40,019 nucleotides of DNA from Oceanococcus sp. (GTDB lineage Bacteria > Pseudomonadota > Gammaproteobacteria > Nevskiales > Oceanococcaceae), in the NCBI GenBank assembly GCA_030147945.1, contig JASBUL010000066.1, positions 1-40,019 on the forward strand, written 5' to 3'. Below the pieces are notes generated by a model that made no database searches, had not been told where the DNA came from, and was given only the letters and a program-made list of their open reading frames with translations. The position numbers and the translations under genes were made by a program. This document shows, piece after piece, positions 15,853 to 25,400 of the stretch. The first letter of the stretch is position 1; each line of letters opens with the position of its first letter.

Positions 15853-17733
15853 ATGCCTCTTCTGAGCGCCAAGAATCTCCAGCTGCAGGTCGGTTTGCAG
15901 GTCCTGCTGGATCACGCCGAGCTGGTGATAGAGCCGGGCGAGCGTGTCTGTCTGCTGGGGCGCAATGGCGAAGGCAAGTCGACCTTGCTGCGCGTGATTG
16001 CTGGCGAGGTGGCCCTGGATGGCGGTGAGATCCAGCGCGAAAATGGCTTGCGTGTGGCCCAGCTGCCGCAAACCGTGCCGGGTGATCTGGCGGGCAGCGT
16101 GTTCGAAGTGGTGGCCGAAGGTCTGGGCGAACTGGGCCGCACGCTGGCGCAATACCATCAGCTGATTGAAGCCGAAGCGGCTGATCTTGAACAGCTGGGA
16201 CGCTTGCAGAATCTGATCGATGCGCAGGACGGCTGGAATCTGGACAACCGTGTCAGCGAGGTGCTTTCGCGACTGGATCTGCCCGCTGGGACGCCTTTTC
16301 GGGCCTTGTCCGGCGGACTCAAGCGCCGCGTGCTGCTGGCTCGCGCGCTGATCACCGAGCCGGATTTGCTGCTGCTGGATGAGCCGACCAACCCTCTGGA
16401 TGTCGACAGCATCAGCTGGCTGGAGGAGTTTCTGCTGCAATGGAACGGCACCTTGCTGTTCATCACCCACGACCGCGCGTTCTTGCGCCGTCTGGCCACC
16501 CGCATCATTGAACTGGATCGGGGACGCCTGACCAGCTGGCCAGGGGATTACGACACCTATGTGCGGCGCAAGCAGGAGGCGCTGGATGCCGAAGCCGAAG
16601 CCAATGCCCAGTTCGACAAGAAACTGGCACAGGAGGAGGTGTGGATACGCAAGGGCATCCAGGCGCGTCGCACGCGCAATGAAGGGCGCGTGCGGGCTTT
16701 GCATAAATTGCGAGAAGAACACCGCGCGCGGCGCAATCGTCAGGGCACGGCCAATGTCGTGATCCAGGAGGCCGAGCGCTCGGGCAAGCTGGTCGCCGAG
16801 GTCGAGGATCTGAACTTTGCCTGGGACGGCAAGCCCATCGTGCAGGGGCTTACGACCACCATCCTGCGGGGTGATCGCATCGGCTTTATCGGGCCGAACG
16901 GTGCGGGCAAAACCACGCTGCTCAATCTGTTGCTCGGCAAGCTGGCTCCGGACGGTGGGCAGGTGCACCACGGTACGCGCTTGCAGGTGGCCTATTTCGA
17001 CCAGCTGCGCGATACCCTGGATGAGGACAATGCGGTGTTCGAGAACGTTGCCGAAGGCCGTGATCATGTAGAGATCAATGGTGCCAGCAAGCATGTGCTT
17101 GGCTACCTGCAGGAATTTCTGTTCACCCCGGAGCGCGCGCGCAGCCCGGTGCGCAGTCTGTCCGGTGGGGAGCGCAGTCGCTTGCTGCTCGCCCGCTTGT
17201 TCACCCAGCCATGCAATCTGCTGGTGCTGGATGAGCCGACCAACGATCTCGATCTGGAGACCCTGGATCTGCTGGAAGAACGTCTGGCGGACTTCGGTGG
17301 CACGCTGTTTTTAGTCAGTCACGACCGTGATTTTCTCGATCGCGTGGTCACGCGCAGTCTGGTGTTCGAAAAGCCGGGTCATATCGGCGACTACGTCGGT
17401 GGCTATCAGGACTGGCTACGCCAGCGTCGCCCTGCGCCTGCAGCGCCGAGCAAGGCACCGGCGAGGGCAGCCAAACCGGCCAAGCCAGCGACACCGCAAA
17501 AGCCTGCCAGCAACAGTTTGAGCCGCGAGGAACGCAAGGAACTGGGCCGCTTGCCGGGCCAGTTGGAAAAACTGGAGGCGCGCCAGCAGACCTTGAGCAA
17601 CGCACTGGCCGAGCCGGATATCTACCGCGAAGACCCCGCCCGTGCTCAGGCTCTGCAACGTGAGTTGGCCGAGTTGGAGGAGCAGATCAGCAGCACCTTC
17701 GAACGCTGGGAAGCCCTCGAAAGTCGGGCATGA
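15853..17733 (+). CDS. uup: ABC-F family ATPase Uup
   Basis: Soluble ABC-F protein with two ATPase domains and no membrane segment; Uup proteins act on ribosomes and affect DNA rearrangement. The 626 residues match Uup length. Domain 1: GRNGEGKST (36-44), signature LSGG, Walker B LLLLDEPTNPLD. Domain 2: GPNGAGKTT, LSGGERSR, LLVLDEPTNDLD. The interdomain linker is rich in Arg and Glu. After a lysine/alanine/proline stretch, the C-terminal ~85 residues form the coiled-coil DNA-binding domain typical of Uup. An in-frame ATG at 15841 is an alternative start. It diverges from the FAD monooxygenase. Confidence 0.93.
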   Translation: MPLLSAKNLQLQVGLQVLLDHAELVIEPGERVCLLGRNGEGKSTLLRVIAGEVALDGGEIQRENGLRVAQLPQTVPGDLAGSVFEVVAEGLGELGRTLAQYHQLIEAEAADLEQLGRLQNLIDAQDGWNLDNRVSEVLSRLDLPAGTPFRALSGGLKRRVLLARALITEPDLLLLDEPTNPLDVDSISWLEEFLLQWNGTLLFITHDRAFLRRLATRIIELDRGRLTSWPGDYDTYVRRKQEALDAEAEANAQFDKKLAQEEVWIRKGIQARRTRNEGRVRALHKLREEHRARRNRQGTANVVIQEAERSGKLVAEVEDLNFAWDGKPIVQGLTTTILRGDRIGFIGPNGAGKTTLLNLLLGKLAPDGGQVHHGTRLQVAYFDQLRDTLDEDNAVFENVAEGRDHVEINGASKHVLGYLQEFLFTPERARSPVRSLSGGERSRLLLARLFTQPCNLLVLDEPTNDLDLETLDLLEERLADFGGTLFLVSHDRDFLDRVVTRSLVFEKPGHIGDYVGGYQDWLRQRRPAPAAPSKAPARAAKPAKPATPQKPASNSLSREERKELGRLPGQLEKLEARQQTLSNALAEPDIYREDPARAQALQRELAELEEQISSTFERWEALESRA

Positions 17734-17803
17734 ACCGCGCGCCGGGCGTGTGGTCGAAGTCGGGCATTCACATCAACCATGACGTTTTAACAGGGAGTTG
17801 TTC

Positions 17804-18385
17804 ATGAACACGCTGAATCGCATCTGCAGCGCTGCGCTGCTGGCTGTTGCCGTGGCAGCACCGGCCCAGGCCGCCGACAAGTACAAATTCGACACCGTGC
17901 ATTCGCAGGTGATCTTCTTCGTCAGCCATCTTGGTTTTTCCATGTCGGAAGGCGAGTTTCTCGACTTTGACGGTGGTTTCAGTTTTGACCAGAAGAACTG
18001 GGGCAATTCCTCGGTGGATGTCACCATCAAGACCGCCAGCATCAGCCTGGATGACAAGAAATGGGACGACCACATGAAGAACGAGGACTTCTTCAACGTG
18101 GAGAAGTACCCGACCATGACCTTCAAGAGCACCAAGGTCGAGAGCAAGGATGGCAAGACCGGCACCATCACCGGCGATCTGACCCTGCTTGGGGTGACCA
18201 AGCCGGTGACCCTGGATGTGACCTTCAACAAGGCGGGTGCGCACCCATTCAACCCGAAAAAACAGCTGATCGGCTTTTCCGCCACCGGAACGCTGAAGCG
18301 TTCGGAATTCGGCATGAAATACGCCTTGCCGGCGGTGGGTGATGAGGTTGAAATCCGCATCGAGGTTGAAGCGGAGAAAATCTAG
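17804..18385 (+). CDS. YceI-family periplasmic protein
   Basis: Secreted lipid-binding-type protein of 193 residues. YceI proteins form a lipocalin-like barrel that in solved examples binds a polyisoprenoid. A signal peptide of about 24 residues ends AQAA. The mature part shows YceI patterns: FDTVHSQVIFFVSHLG, a DDHMKNEDFFNVEKYPTM region, and the GDLTLLGVTKPVTLDV strand. The ATG at 17804 follows AGGGAG. Its stop codon overlaps the GTG start of the next gene by 1 nt, so the two are coupled. Confidence 0.93.
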   Translation: MNTLNRICSAALLAVAVAAPAQAADKYKFDTVHSQVIFFVSHLGFSMSEGEFLDFDGGFSFDQKNWGNSSVDVTIKTASISLDDKKWDDHMKNEDFFNVEKYPTMTFKSTKVESKDGKTGTITGDLTLLGVTKPVTLDVTFNKAGAHPFNPKKQLIGFSATGTLKRSEFGMKYALPAVGDEVEIRIEVEAEKI

Positions 18386-19590
18386 TGTCGCGTGAGGTGC
18401 AGCAGTGGACGCGACTGGCCGTCGCGCTCCACTGGCTGGTTGCGCTGCTGATCGTCGTCAATCTGGGGCTGGGACTGCTGGCCGAACGCATGGCCATGTC
18501 GCCTGCCAAGCTCAATGTGTATCTGTGGCACAAATCGGTCGGTATGGCCGTGCTGGCGCTGGTGGGCCTGCGTCTGGCCTGGCGCTGGACACACGCACCG
18601 CCCGTGCCTCCGGCCAGTCTGACGCCCGTTGAGAGGCGTGCGGCCAGCGCCACGCACATGCTGTTCTACCTGCTGATGCTGGCGCTGCCCTTGACGGGCT
18701 GGTGGCTGAATTCGGTGGCCAATTTTCCGTTCCGCTGGTTCGGCCTGTTCGAAGTGCCGGCCATCGCTGCACCCAGCGAAGCCATGGCAGCGCTGGGCGA
18801 AACGCTGCACGGCGCGCTGGCCTGGGGCTTGCTGGGCCTGCTGGTCCTGCATGCCGGGGCCGCGCTCAAGCATCACCTGTGGGACCGTGATGATGTGTTG
18901 CGGCGCATGTGGCCACGCCCGACCGGCGCGGTGGTGCTGATGGTGGCTGCAGTGGGGCTGCCTGCATTGATCTGGTCGCAGCTTGGTGGGATGAGCACAG
19001 CGGCAGGCGCTGAGCATGACTTGCCCCAGGCAGACTCCGTCATGGCCTCTGCGGACCCGCACGATGTGTTGTCCGAGCGCGCCGCCGCGCCCGCCTGGAA
19101 AACCGACATGGCGCAATCGCAGCTGGGTTTTGTTGCCCGCTACGACGAAGTCCCGGTTGAGGGCGTGTTTACCCGGTTCACCCCGGATATCCGTTTTGAT
19201 CCGGACAATCTGGCTGGCAGCGCCTTTGACGTGAGCATTGCGATTGCCTCGCTGGACACCGCAAGCCGTGACCGAGACGACATCATCCGCCAGGATGCCT
19301 GGTTCTTTGTCGAGCGTTTTCCCAAGGCGCGTTTCGTGACCCAGCGCTTCAAGTCGCTCGGCGAGGGCCGCTTTGAAGCCGAGGCGCGCTTGAGTCTTCG
19401 TGGTCGCGAGCAAGCCGTGCCATTCGTGTTCGAGTGGCGGGAGCAGGGCGATGGCAGCGTGCGCCTGCGCGCCCATGTGGTGCTTGACCGGCGCGATTTC
19501 AACATCGGCACCGGATCATGGGCGTCAGATGATTCGGTGGGCTTCGAGGTCGACGTTCACGTCGACCTGCGTCTGCTGCCGGCCGGATAA
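18385..19590 (+). CDS. Cytochrome b561-YceI fusion protein
   Basis: A 401-residue fusion. Residues 1-200 are a cytochrome b561-type membrane domain with probable heme ligands His16, His49, His142 and His156 and helices near 10-32, 48-66, 90-110, 143-162 and 181-197. After a linker, residues ~235-401 are a YceI domain (SQLGFVARYDEVPVEGVF, then the RQDAWFFVERFPKARF region) placed in the periplasm. The GTG start overlaps the stop of the separate YceI gene. Likely role: electron exchange between the quinone pool and a periplasmic lipid-soluble carrier held by YceI; this is inference. The YceI domain has no signal of its own. Confidence 0.88.
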   Translation: MSREVQQWTRLAVALHWLVALLIVVNLGLGLLAERMAMSPAKLNVYLWHKSVGMAVLALVGLRLAWRWTHAPPVPPASLTPVERRAASATHMLFYLLMLALPLTGWWLNSVANFPFRWFGLFEVPAIAAPSEAMAALGETLHGALAWGLLGLLVLHAGAALKHHLWDRDDVLRRMWPRPTGAVVLMVAAVGLPALIWSQLGGMSTAAGAEHDLPQADSVMASADPHDVLSERAAAPAWKTDMAQSQLGFVARYDEVPVEGVFTRFTPDIRFDPDNLAGSAFDVSIAIASLDTASRDRDDIIRQDAWFFVERFPKARFVTQRFKSLGEGRFEAEARLSLRGREQAVPFVFEWREQGDGSVRLRAHVVLDRRDFNIGTGSWASDDSVGFEVDVHVDLRLLPAG

Positions 19591-20445
19591 CTAGGGATTG
19601 AAGATGCTGAACAACACGCCCTGGCTGTCGCTGTCGCGTCCCAGGGCGTGGAGCAGTACGCCGTTGAAGGCAAAACTGCCCGAAACGGGCGTGATATCGG
19701 CATCGCCATAGTGGGCCTGGCGCGTGCCGGCGTTGAGTGCCTGCGCCCAGTTGCTGCCATCGGACTGCGCCACCTGCAGACTGGATAGAGTTGTCAGCAG
19801 GGCGTACTGGCCGCCCGGCGAAATGGAAAAATCGACAATTTCGCTGGCCGGCAGCTCCAGCGCACCCACTTCGGTGGCCGTGGTGTTGGCGCCGTCTTCG
19901 CTGGCCAGCGGCGTGGTGTACAGGGTGCCGCCGCCGCAGAGTAAGGTCAGGTTTGTACCACTGTTGGAAATGCCCATGGCTGAGCATCCAGCGAGCATGA
20001 GACCGGGCAGGGAGACACTCTGGGTGCGCAGCACCGGCTGCTCGCCACTGAATGGCGGCGGACTGTCGGGTTCGGCCACGGTGTGAATGCGCACCTGACC
20101 GGCGAGGCGGTCCATGATCAGCAGATGACCCTCGTGGACGGCCAGATCCTGCCAGTTGCTGCGATTCAGGCCGCTGACCAGGAAGGCGCCCTGGTCCTGG
20201 CCGCTGTCATCAAGGGCGTGAACGAGCGCGTCATTCTGGTTGGCGATGGCGTACAGGCTGCCGCCCCAGCGCTGGCTGGCAATCACCGAGACTGGATTGT
20301 TCAGTGCGCTGTCGGCCACGCGGGCTGTGCTGCCAAAGGTGAACGGGTTGTCCAGATCAGGCTCGGCATCGCCAAGGAAACTTTCATCACAGGCCCCCAG
20401 GGCCAGCGCGATGAGAGGTAAAACAAGCGGGTTCAATGTGCGCAT
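19591..20445 (-). CDS. Uncharacterised lipoprotein with propeller-like repeats
   Basis: A 284-residue predicted lipoprotein: hydrophobic signal with lipobox LGAC (Cys19). The mature part alternates short beta-strand runs of the type SLYAIANQNDALVHALD, LAVHEGHLLIMDRLAGQVRIHTV and SPGGQYALLTTLSSLQVAQ, as in beta-propeller surface proteins, but I do not recognise a family. The start at 20445 gives a clean lipoprotein signal; an ATG at 20457 overlaps the upstream gene. It follows the 659-residue lipoprotein gene by 2 nt, so the pair is an operon and probably works together in the envelope. Confidence 0.75.
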   Translation of the reverse strand: MRTLNPLVLPLIALALGACDESFLGDAEPDLDNPFTFGSTARVADSALNNPVSVIASQRWGGSLYAIANQNDALVHALDDSGQDQGAFLVSGLNRSNWQDLAVHEGHLLIMDRLAGQVRIHTVAEPDSPPPFSGEQPVLRTQSVSLPGLMLAGCSAMGISNSGTNLTLLCGGGTLYTTPLASEDGANTTATEVGALELPASEIVDFSISPGGQYALLTTLSSLQVAQSDGSNWAQALNAGTRQAHYGDADITPVSGSFAFNGVLLHALGRDSDSQGVLFSIFNP

Positions 20446-20447
20446 GA

Positions 20448-22427
20448 TTACTGGCATACCTGGTCAAGAATGAAATCGGCGTCGATCCACACGCCCTCCA
20501 CACGGATTTCCAGATCCGAGCGTCCGGGGCAGCGCATGCTGCCGCTGCGTTCCTCGATGAAGATGTAGTCGTCGTACTCGACATAGCGATCCTGGGCGAA
20601 CGAGCCTTCCGAGAACTGCATGGCCAGCCCGCTGTCACCATCGACCTGGCGGAAGCTGCCTGAGAAGGCGTGTTCGTCGGTGTCGAAAAACACGTAGCCG
20701 CGCTTACCGCCGGAGCGGATACCGACATCGACCTGGAGATACTGAACCACGAAGTTGTCGATGGCGGTTTCCTCGCGCCCGTCGGTCGAGCGCTGGCGGT
20801 AGTTGATGGTCAAGGGTTCGCTGGCCAGGAAGGCGAGCGAGGTGTCGGTGCCAACGCCATGGCTGCCACAGGCCTCGCCACCTGAGCTGCACAGACTCAG
20901 CTCGGCCGGCAGCGGCGTGATCGAGGCCTGGGTGGTGCGTTCCAGGTTCTGTTCGCGATAGCTCAGGCCCGGGCCTGATGCGTCACCGCTGTAACTCAGT
21001 ACCAGCTGGCGTTCGTCGTCGGGAAAAGCCAGCCGGAAGCTGCCCGGCAGACGTTCGATAACCGCCTCCGAGAAACCGTCCGGGCTGTCCTCACGCAGTT
21101 CGAAGCGTGCTGGCGCCAGCGTGGCGCTGATGTCTGTTGCATCGCCGAGCTGCGCATTGAGCGACGACAGGCCGCCGAGGCGGGCCTGAAGCAGTTCGAC
21201 GTCACGTCCGTCGACCTGACCTTCGAACTGGCGAATCAGATGGCTGGCGAAGGGCTGATCGGGGTCCAGCGTATCGCTCAGGCTGATGGTGGTGTTCTCG
21301 GCCTGGGCAAAGAGCAGATCGTCGATGGGCTGGCTGGCCTGCATGCTGATGGATTCGTCCGCACCGCGGATCAGTTCCAGATTCAGCGGCATCGGCGCCA
21401 GTCGCACATAGGCCTCGCCGCGTTCACCGCTGTCGTCCTCATCGATCAGGGTCACCTCGACGCTGTCCATGGCCTGATCGCTGGCCAGGCGATATACGGT
21501 GTCGACATTGTCCAGGCTGGAGACCCCGTCGACGCCGAGCAGTTCAAGCCCGAAATGCTGGTTGAGGCCGTTGAGCACCACATCGACATCGCGCCGGCCC
21601 AGCGGAGCATCACGCCCGCCATCGTAGGTGCTGACACCGATTGCGACTTGGGTGGGAGCGTCCACATCCAGCTCCAAGCTCGATTCTTCGGCATCCGGGG
21701 CTAGCGTGACGGTGATTTCGGATGAGGTCGCCGGCGTGGTTTGTGCGCGCAACTCGAACCCGTCGTGGCGGATATCTGCACGATCGGCATACATGGCCAA
21801 AGTGGCGGCCACTGCGCCTTCACCATCCTCAACCGTGGTGTTGAGGTTGGCACTGGTGAAGCGCGGCAGAAACTCGAAAATGCTGTCGAGGATCGACAGC
21901 CGCTGGGAAAAATGCGCCGGTGTACTGACATCCCGCGCATCCATGCCCAGGGCGATCCGCAGGTCCGGGTCGACCACGCCGAGCAGGCCAGGCAGGCCGA
22001 GCAGATTGCGCGGATCAATCACGCTGACTTCCACGCTCAAGGGCATCGGGCTGGGTGCGCCGTCCAGCGTGCGTATGTCGAGCGATGCGTACAGCAGCAG
22101 GCTGAAGAAATGCACCCGGATGTCCGCACCGAGCAGGTTGCCGGTTGAGCTGTCGCCGTCGACATCGACACCCACGGACAGGGCATTGACGCCGTACGCG
22201 GTGCGCCGGATTGCATCGGGGCCGCTGCCGAAAACGGTGTCCACGCGATAACCCAGCCCGGTCGGTTGGAGCAGGCTGGCTAATGGATCGACGACAACCT
22301 CCGACTGCTCGGCATCCAGCGGTGCGGCTCGTGCGCCATCACTTGTTGCCGGATTGCGACCGCCCTGGCAGGCACTCAGGGCCGCGGCACCCAAGGCCAG
22401 CCCCAGCACGACGCGATAGCTTCTCAT
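20448..22427 (-). CDS. Large uncharacterised lipoprotein
   Basis: A 659-residue predicted lipoprotein with lipobox LSAC (Cys20). The mature protein is acidic and beta-rich, with many Asp-containing turns (for example GVDVDGDSSTG near residue 85 and DEDDSGERGE in the middle). The C-terminal region has a strand-rich part with paired cysteines (LCSSGGEACG). I recognise no family. The start at 22427 has GGTGGGA 6 nt upstream and starts the signal correctly. It is co-transcribed with the next lipoprotein gene and lies downstream of pyruvate carboxylase on the same strand after 70 bp. Confidence 0.78.
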   Translation of the reverse strand: MRSYRVVLGLALGAAALSACQGGRNPATSDGARAAPLDAEQSEVVVDPLASLLQPTGLGYRVDTVFGSGPDAIRRTAYGVNALSVGVDVDGDSSTGNLLGADIRVHFFSLLLYASLDIRTLDGAPSPMPLSVEVSVIDPRNLLGLPGLLGVVDPDLRIALGMDARDVSTPAHFSQRLSILDSIFEFLPRFTSANLNTTVEDGEGAVAATLAMYADRADIRHDGFELRAQTTPATSSEITVTLAPDAEESSLELDVDAPTQVAIGVSTYDGGRDAPLGRRDVDVVLNGLNQHFGLELLGVDGVSSLDNVDTVYRLASDQAMDSVEVTLIDEDDSGERGEAYVRLAPMPLNLELIRGADESISMQASQPIDDLLFAQAENTTISLSDTLDPDQPFASHLIRQFEGQVDGRDVELLQARLGGLSSLNAQLGDATDISATLAPARFELREDSPDGFSEAVIERLPGSFRLAFPDDERQLVLSYSGDASGPGLSYREQNLERTTQASITPLPAELSLCSSGGEACGSHGVGTDTSLAFLASEPLTINYRQRSTDGREETAIDNFVVQYLQVDVGIRSGGKRGYVFFDTDEHAFSGSFRQVDGDSGLAMQFSEGSFAQDRYVEYDDYIFIEERSGSMRCPGRSDLEIRVEGVWIDADFILDQVCQ

Positions 22428-22497
22428 TGCGAATCCCACCATTTCCCTTGTGTGTGCGGATTATCGCGCAGCCGTCGCGCGGCGCGTGAGTTGTCCG

Positions 22498-25400
22498 CTA
22501 ATCGGTCAGGCGCAGCAGTAGATCGTGCATGTCCACGCTGTTGCCTGCCGTCACCGTAATATCGGCCACCGTGCCATCACGCGGTGCGGCAATCACGGTT
22601 TCCATTTTCATCGCTTCCAGCGTGATCAGTGCCTCGCCCTTGCGCACGGCATCGCCATTTTTGACCGCCACGCGCACCACCATGCCTGCCATGGGCGCGC
22701 CAATTTCGGCCTCATTGTCGGGGTTGGCCTTGGCCTTGCCGACGCTGCCCTGGGCGTGCTGGTTTTCCACCCGGATCACCCGCGACTGGCCGTTGAGCTC
22801 GTAGAACAGGCGAGTCACGCCGTCCTCTTCGTGGAAGGCCATGCTCTGCAGGCGGATGATCAGGCGTTTGCCCTTGTCGATGTCGACGCTGATTTCCTCG
22901 TTCTCGTCGAGACCGTAGAAAAAGGTTTCGGTCGGCAGGGTGCTGACGTCGCCGTAGCGTTTGCGGTGTTTGACGAATTCCTCGAACACCTTGGGGTACA
23001 TCAGCCAGGAGGCCAGATCGGTGTCGCTGATTTCGCGTTCCAGGCTTTTGCTCAGTTGCTCGCGGGCAACGTCCAGATCAACCGCCGGGATGTGCGCGCC
23101 GGGGCGCCCGTCAATCGGTGCGCTGCCCTTGAGGACCTTGGCCTGCAGGGCGCCGGGCCAGCCGTCAGGCGGGGTGCCGAGTTCGCCACGGAACAGCGAG
23201 ATCACGGATTCGGGAAAATCGATATCGCGTTCGGGATCCAGGATGTCCTGTTCGTTCCAGTTGTTGGCCACCATGGACAGGGCCAGATCACCCACCACCT
23301 TGGAGGAGGGGGTCACTTTGACGATATCGCCAAACAGACGATTGACCGTGGCGTAAGCACGGGAAACTTCGGGCCAGCGCGGGCCCAGGCCCATGGCGCG
23401 GGCCTGTTCACGCAGATTGGTGTATTGCCCGCCCGGCATTTCGTGCTGGTAGACATCGGCCGTGCCACTGCGGATATCGCTTTCGAAGGGGGCGTAGACC
23501 TTGCGCACATCCTCCCAGTAATCCGACAGCTGACGCATCGCAGCAAGATCCACATCAGGCGCATTGTCGGCGTGCTGCAGGGCTGCGGCGATGCTGCCCA
23601 GATTGGGCTGGGAGGTCAGGCCGGACATCGCATCCAGGGCGCCATCCACCGCGTCGCAGCCGGCATCGATGGCGGCCAGCACGCTGGCTGCGGCAATCCC
23701 GCTGGTGTCGTGGGTGTGGAAATGGATGGGCAGATCGATTTCCTGCTTCAGCGCGGTGACCAGGGCATGTGCCGCGCGTGGTCGGCACACCCCGGCCATA
23801 TCCTTGATGCCGAGCACGTGGGCGCCGGCCTCCTGCAGGGTGTGGGCCAGCCTGAGGTAGTAGTCGAGGTTGTACTTAGGCCGGCTCGGGTCGAACAGAT
23901 CGCCGGTGTAGCAGATGGCGGCTTCGGCCACGCCGCCGGCCTCGCGCACCGCATCAATGGCCAGGCGCATGTCATCCACATTGTTGAGGCAGTCGAAGAT
24001 GCGGAAGATGTCGATGCCGTTGTGCGCGGCCTGGCGGATGAAGTACTGCACCACGTTGTCGGCGTAGTTGGTGTAGCCCACCGCGTTGGCCGAGCGCAGC
24101 AGCATCTGGAATGGGATGTTGGGGATCTCTTCGCGCAGGCGGGCGAGACGTTCCCACGGGTCTTCCTTGAGGAAGCGCATGGCCACGTCAAAGGTGGCGC
24201 CGCCCCAGCATTCCAGCGAAAACAGTCCGGGCAGCAGGCGTGCGTAGTGCGGTGCAATCGCCAGCATGTCGCGGCTGCGCATGCGTGTGGCGAACAGGCT
24301 CTGATGGGCATCGCGCAGGGTGGTGTCGGTGAGCAGCGTGCGTGGCTGCGCCTTCATCCAGTCGGCAAAACCGTCCGGGCCGAGTTCGCGCAGCACGTCG
24401 CGGGTGCCACTGGGTGCAGGGCTGGTGAGATCGGTGGCCGGCAGGCGCGGTTGTGGCAGCGGTCGGGTCGGCGGCTGACGGTCTTTCATTTCCGGGCTGC
24501 CGTTGACCACGATGTCCCCGATGAAGCGCAGCAGCTTGGTTGCGCGATCGCGTCGCGGGGTGAACTGGAACAACTCCGGCGTGGAATCGATGAAACGCGT
24601 GGTGTAGCTGGCGTCGGCAAACTTGGGGTGGCCGATCACGTTTTCCAGAAATTGCAGATTGGTGGCCAGGCCGCGAATGCGGAATTCACGCAGGCAGCGG
24701 TCCATGCGTGCGATGGCTTCTTCCTGGGTCGGTGCCCAGGCGGTGACCTTGACCAGCATGGAATCGTAGAACGGGGTGATGACCGCGCCGGAATACGAGG
24801 TGCCACCGTCCAGGCGTATGCCGAAGCCGTTGGGGCTGCGGTAGGCGATCAAGCGGCCATGATCGGGGGTGAAACCATTTTCCGGATCTTCGGTTGTCAC
24901 GCGACACTGCAGGGCATGACCGTCGAGGCGGATCTGATCCTGGCGCGGCAGCCCCGGATCACCGATCCTGTGCCCGCTGGCGACCTTGATCTGTGCCTTG
25001 ACGATGTCGACGCCGGTCACTTCCTCGGTCACCGTGTGCTCGACCTGGATGCGCGGATTGACCTCGATGAAATAGTAGGCGCCGGTGTCGGCATCAAGCA
25101 GGAACTCCACCGTGCCGGCGTGGGAGTAGCCCACGCTGCGGCACAGGCGCAGTGCGGTCTGGCACAGGTCTTCGCGTTGCTGGTCATTGAAGTAGGGTGC
25201 CGGGGCACGTTCCACCACTTTCTGGTGGCGCCGCTGCACCGAGCAGTCACGCTCGAACAGGTGGACCAGCTCGCCGTGCTGGTCGCCGAGGACCTGCACT
25301 TCAACGTGCCGGGCATTGCGGATCAGCTTTTCGGCATAGGTTTCATCGTTGCCGAAGGCGGCTTTGGATTCGCTGCGCGCCGAGGTCAGCTGGGCTTCCA

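Noticed and set aside
15754..17094. N-terminal extension of the FAD monooxygenase frame
   Set aside because: The frame stays open antisense to uup, but the family N-terminus starts at 15753.
17721..17767. Direct repeat AAGTCGGGCAT (17721-17731 and 17757-17767) after uup
   Set aside because: Only 11 bp, one copy inside the coding end; no sign of an attachment site or insertion element.
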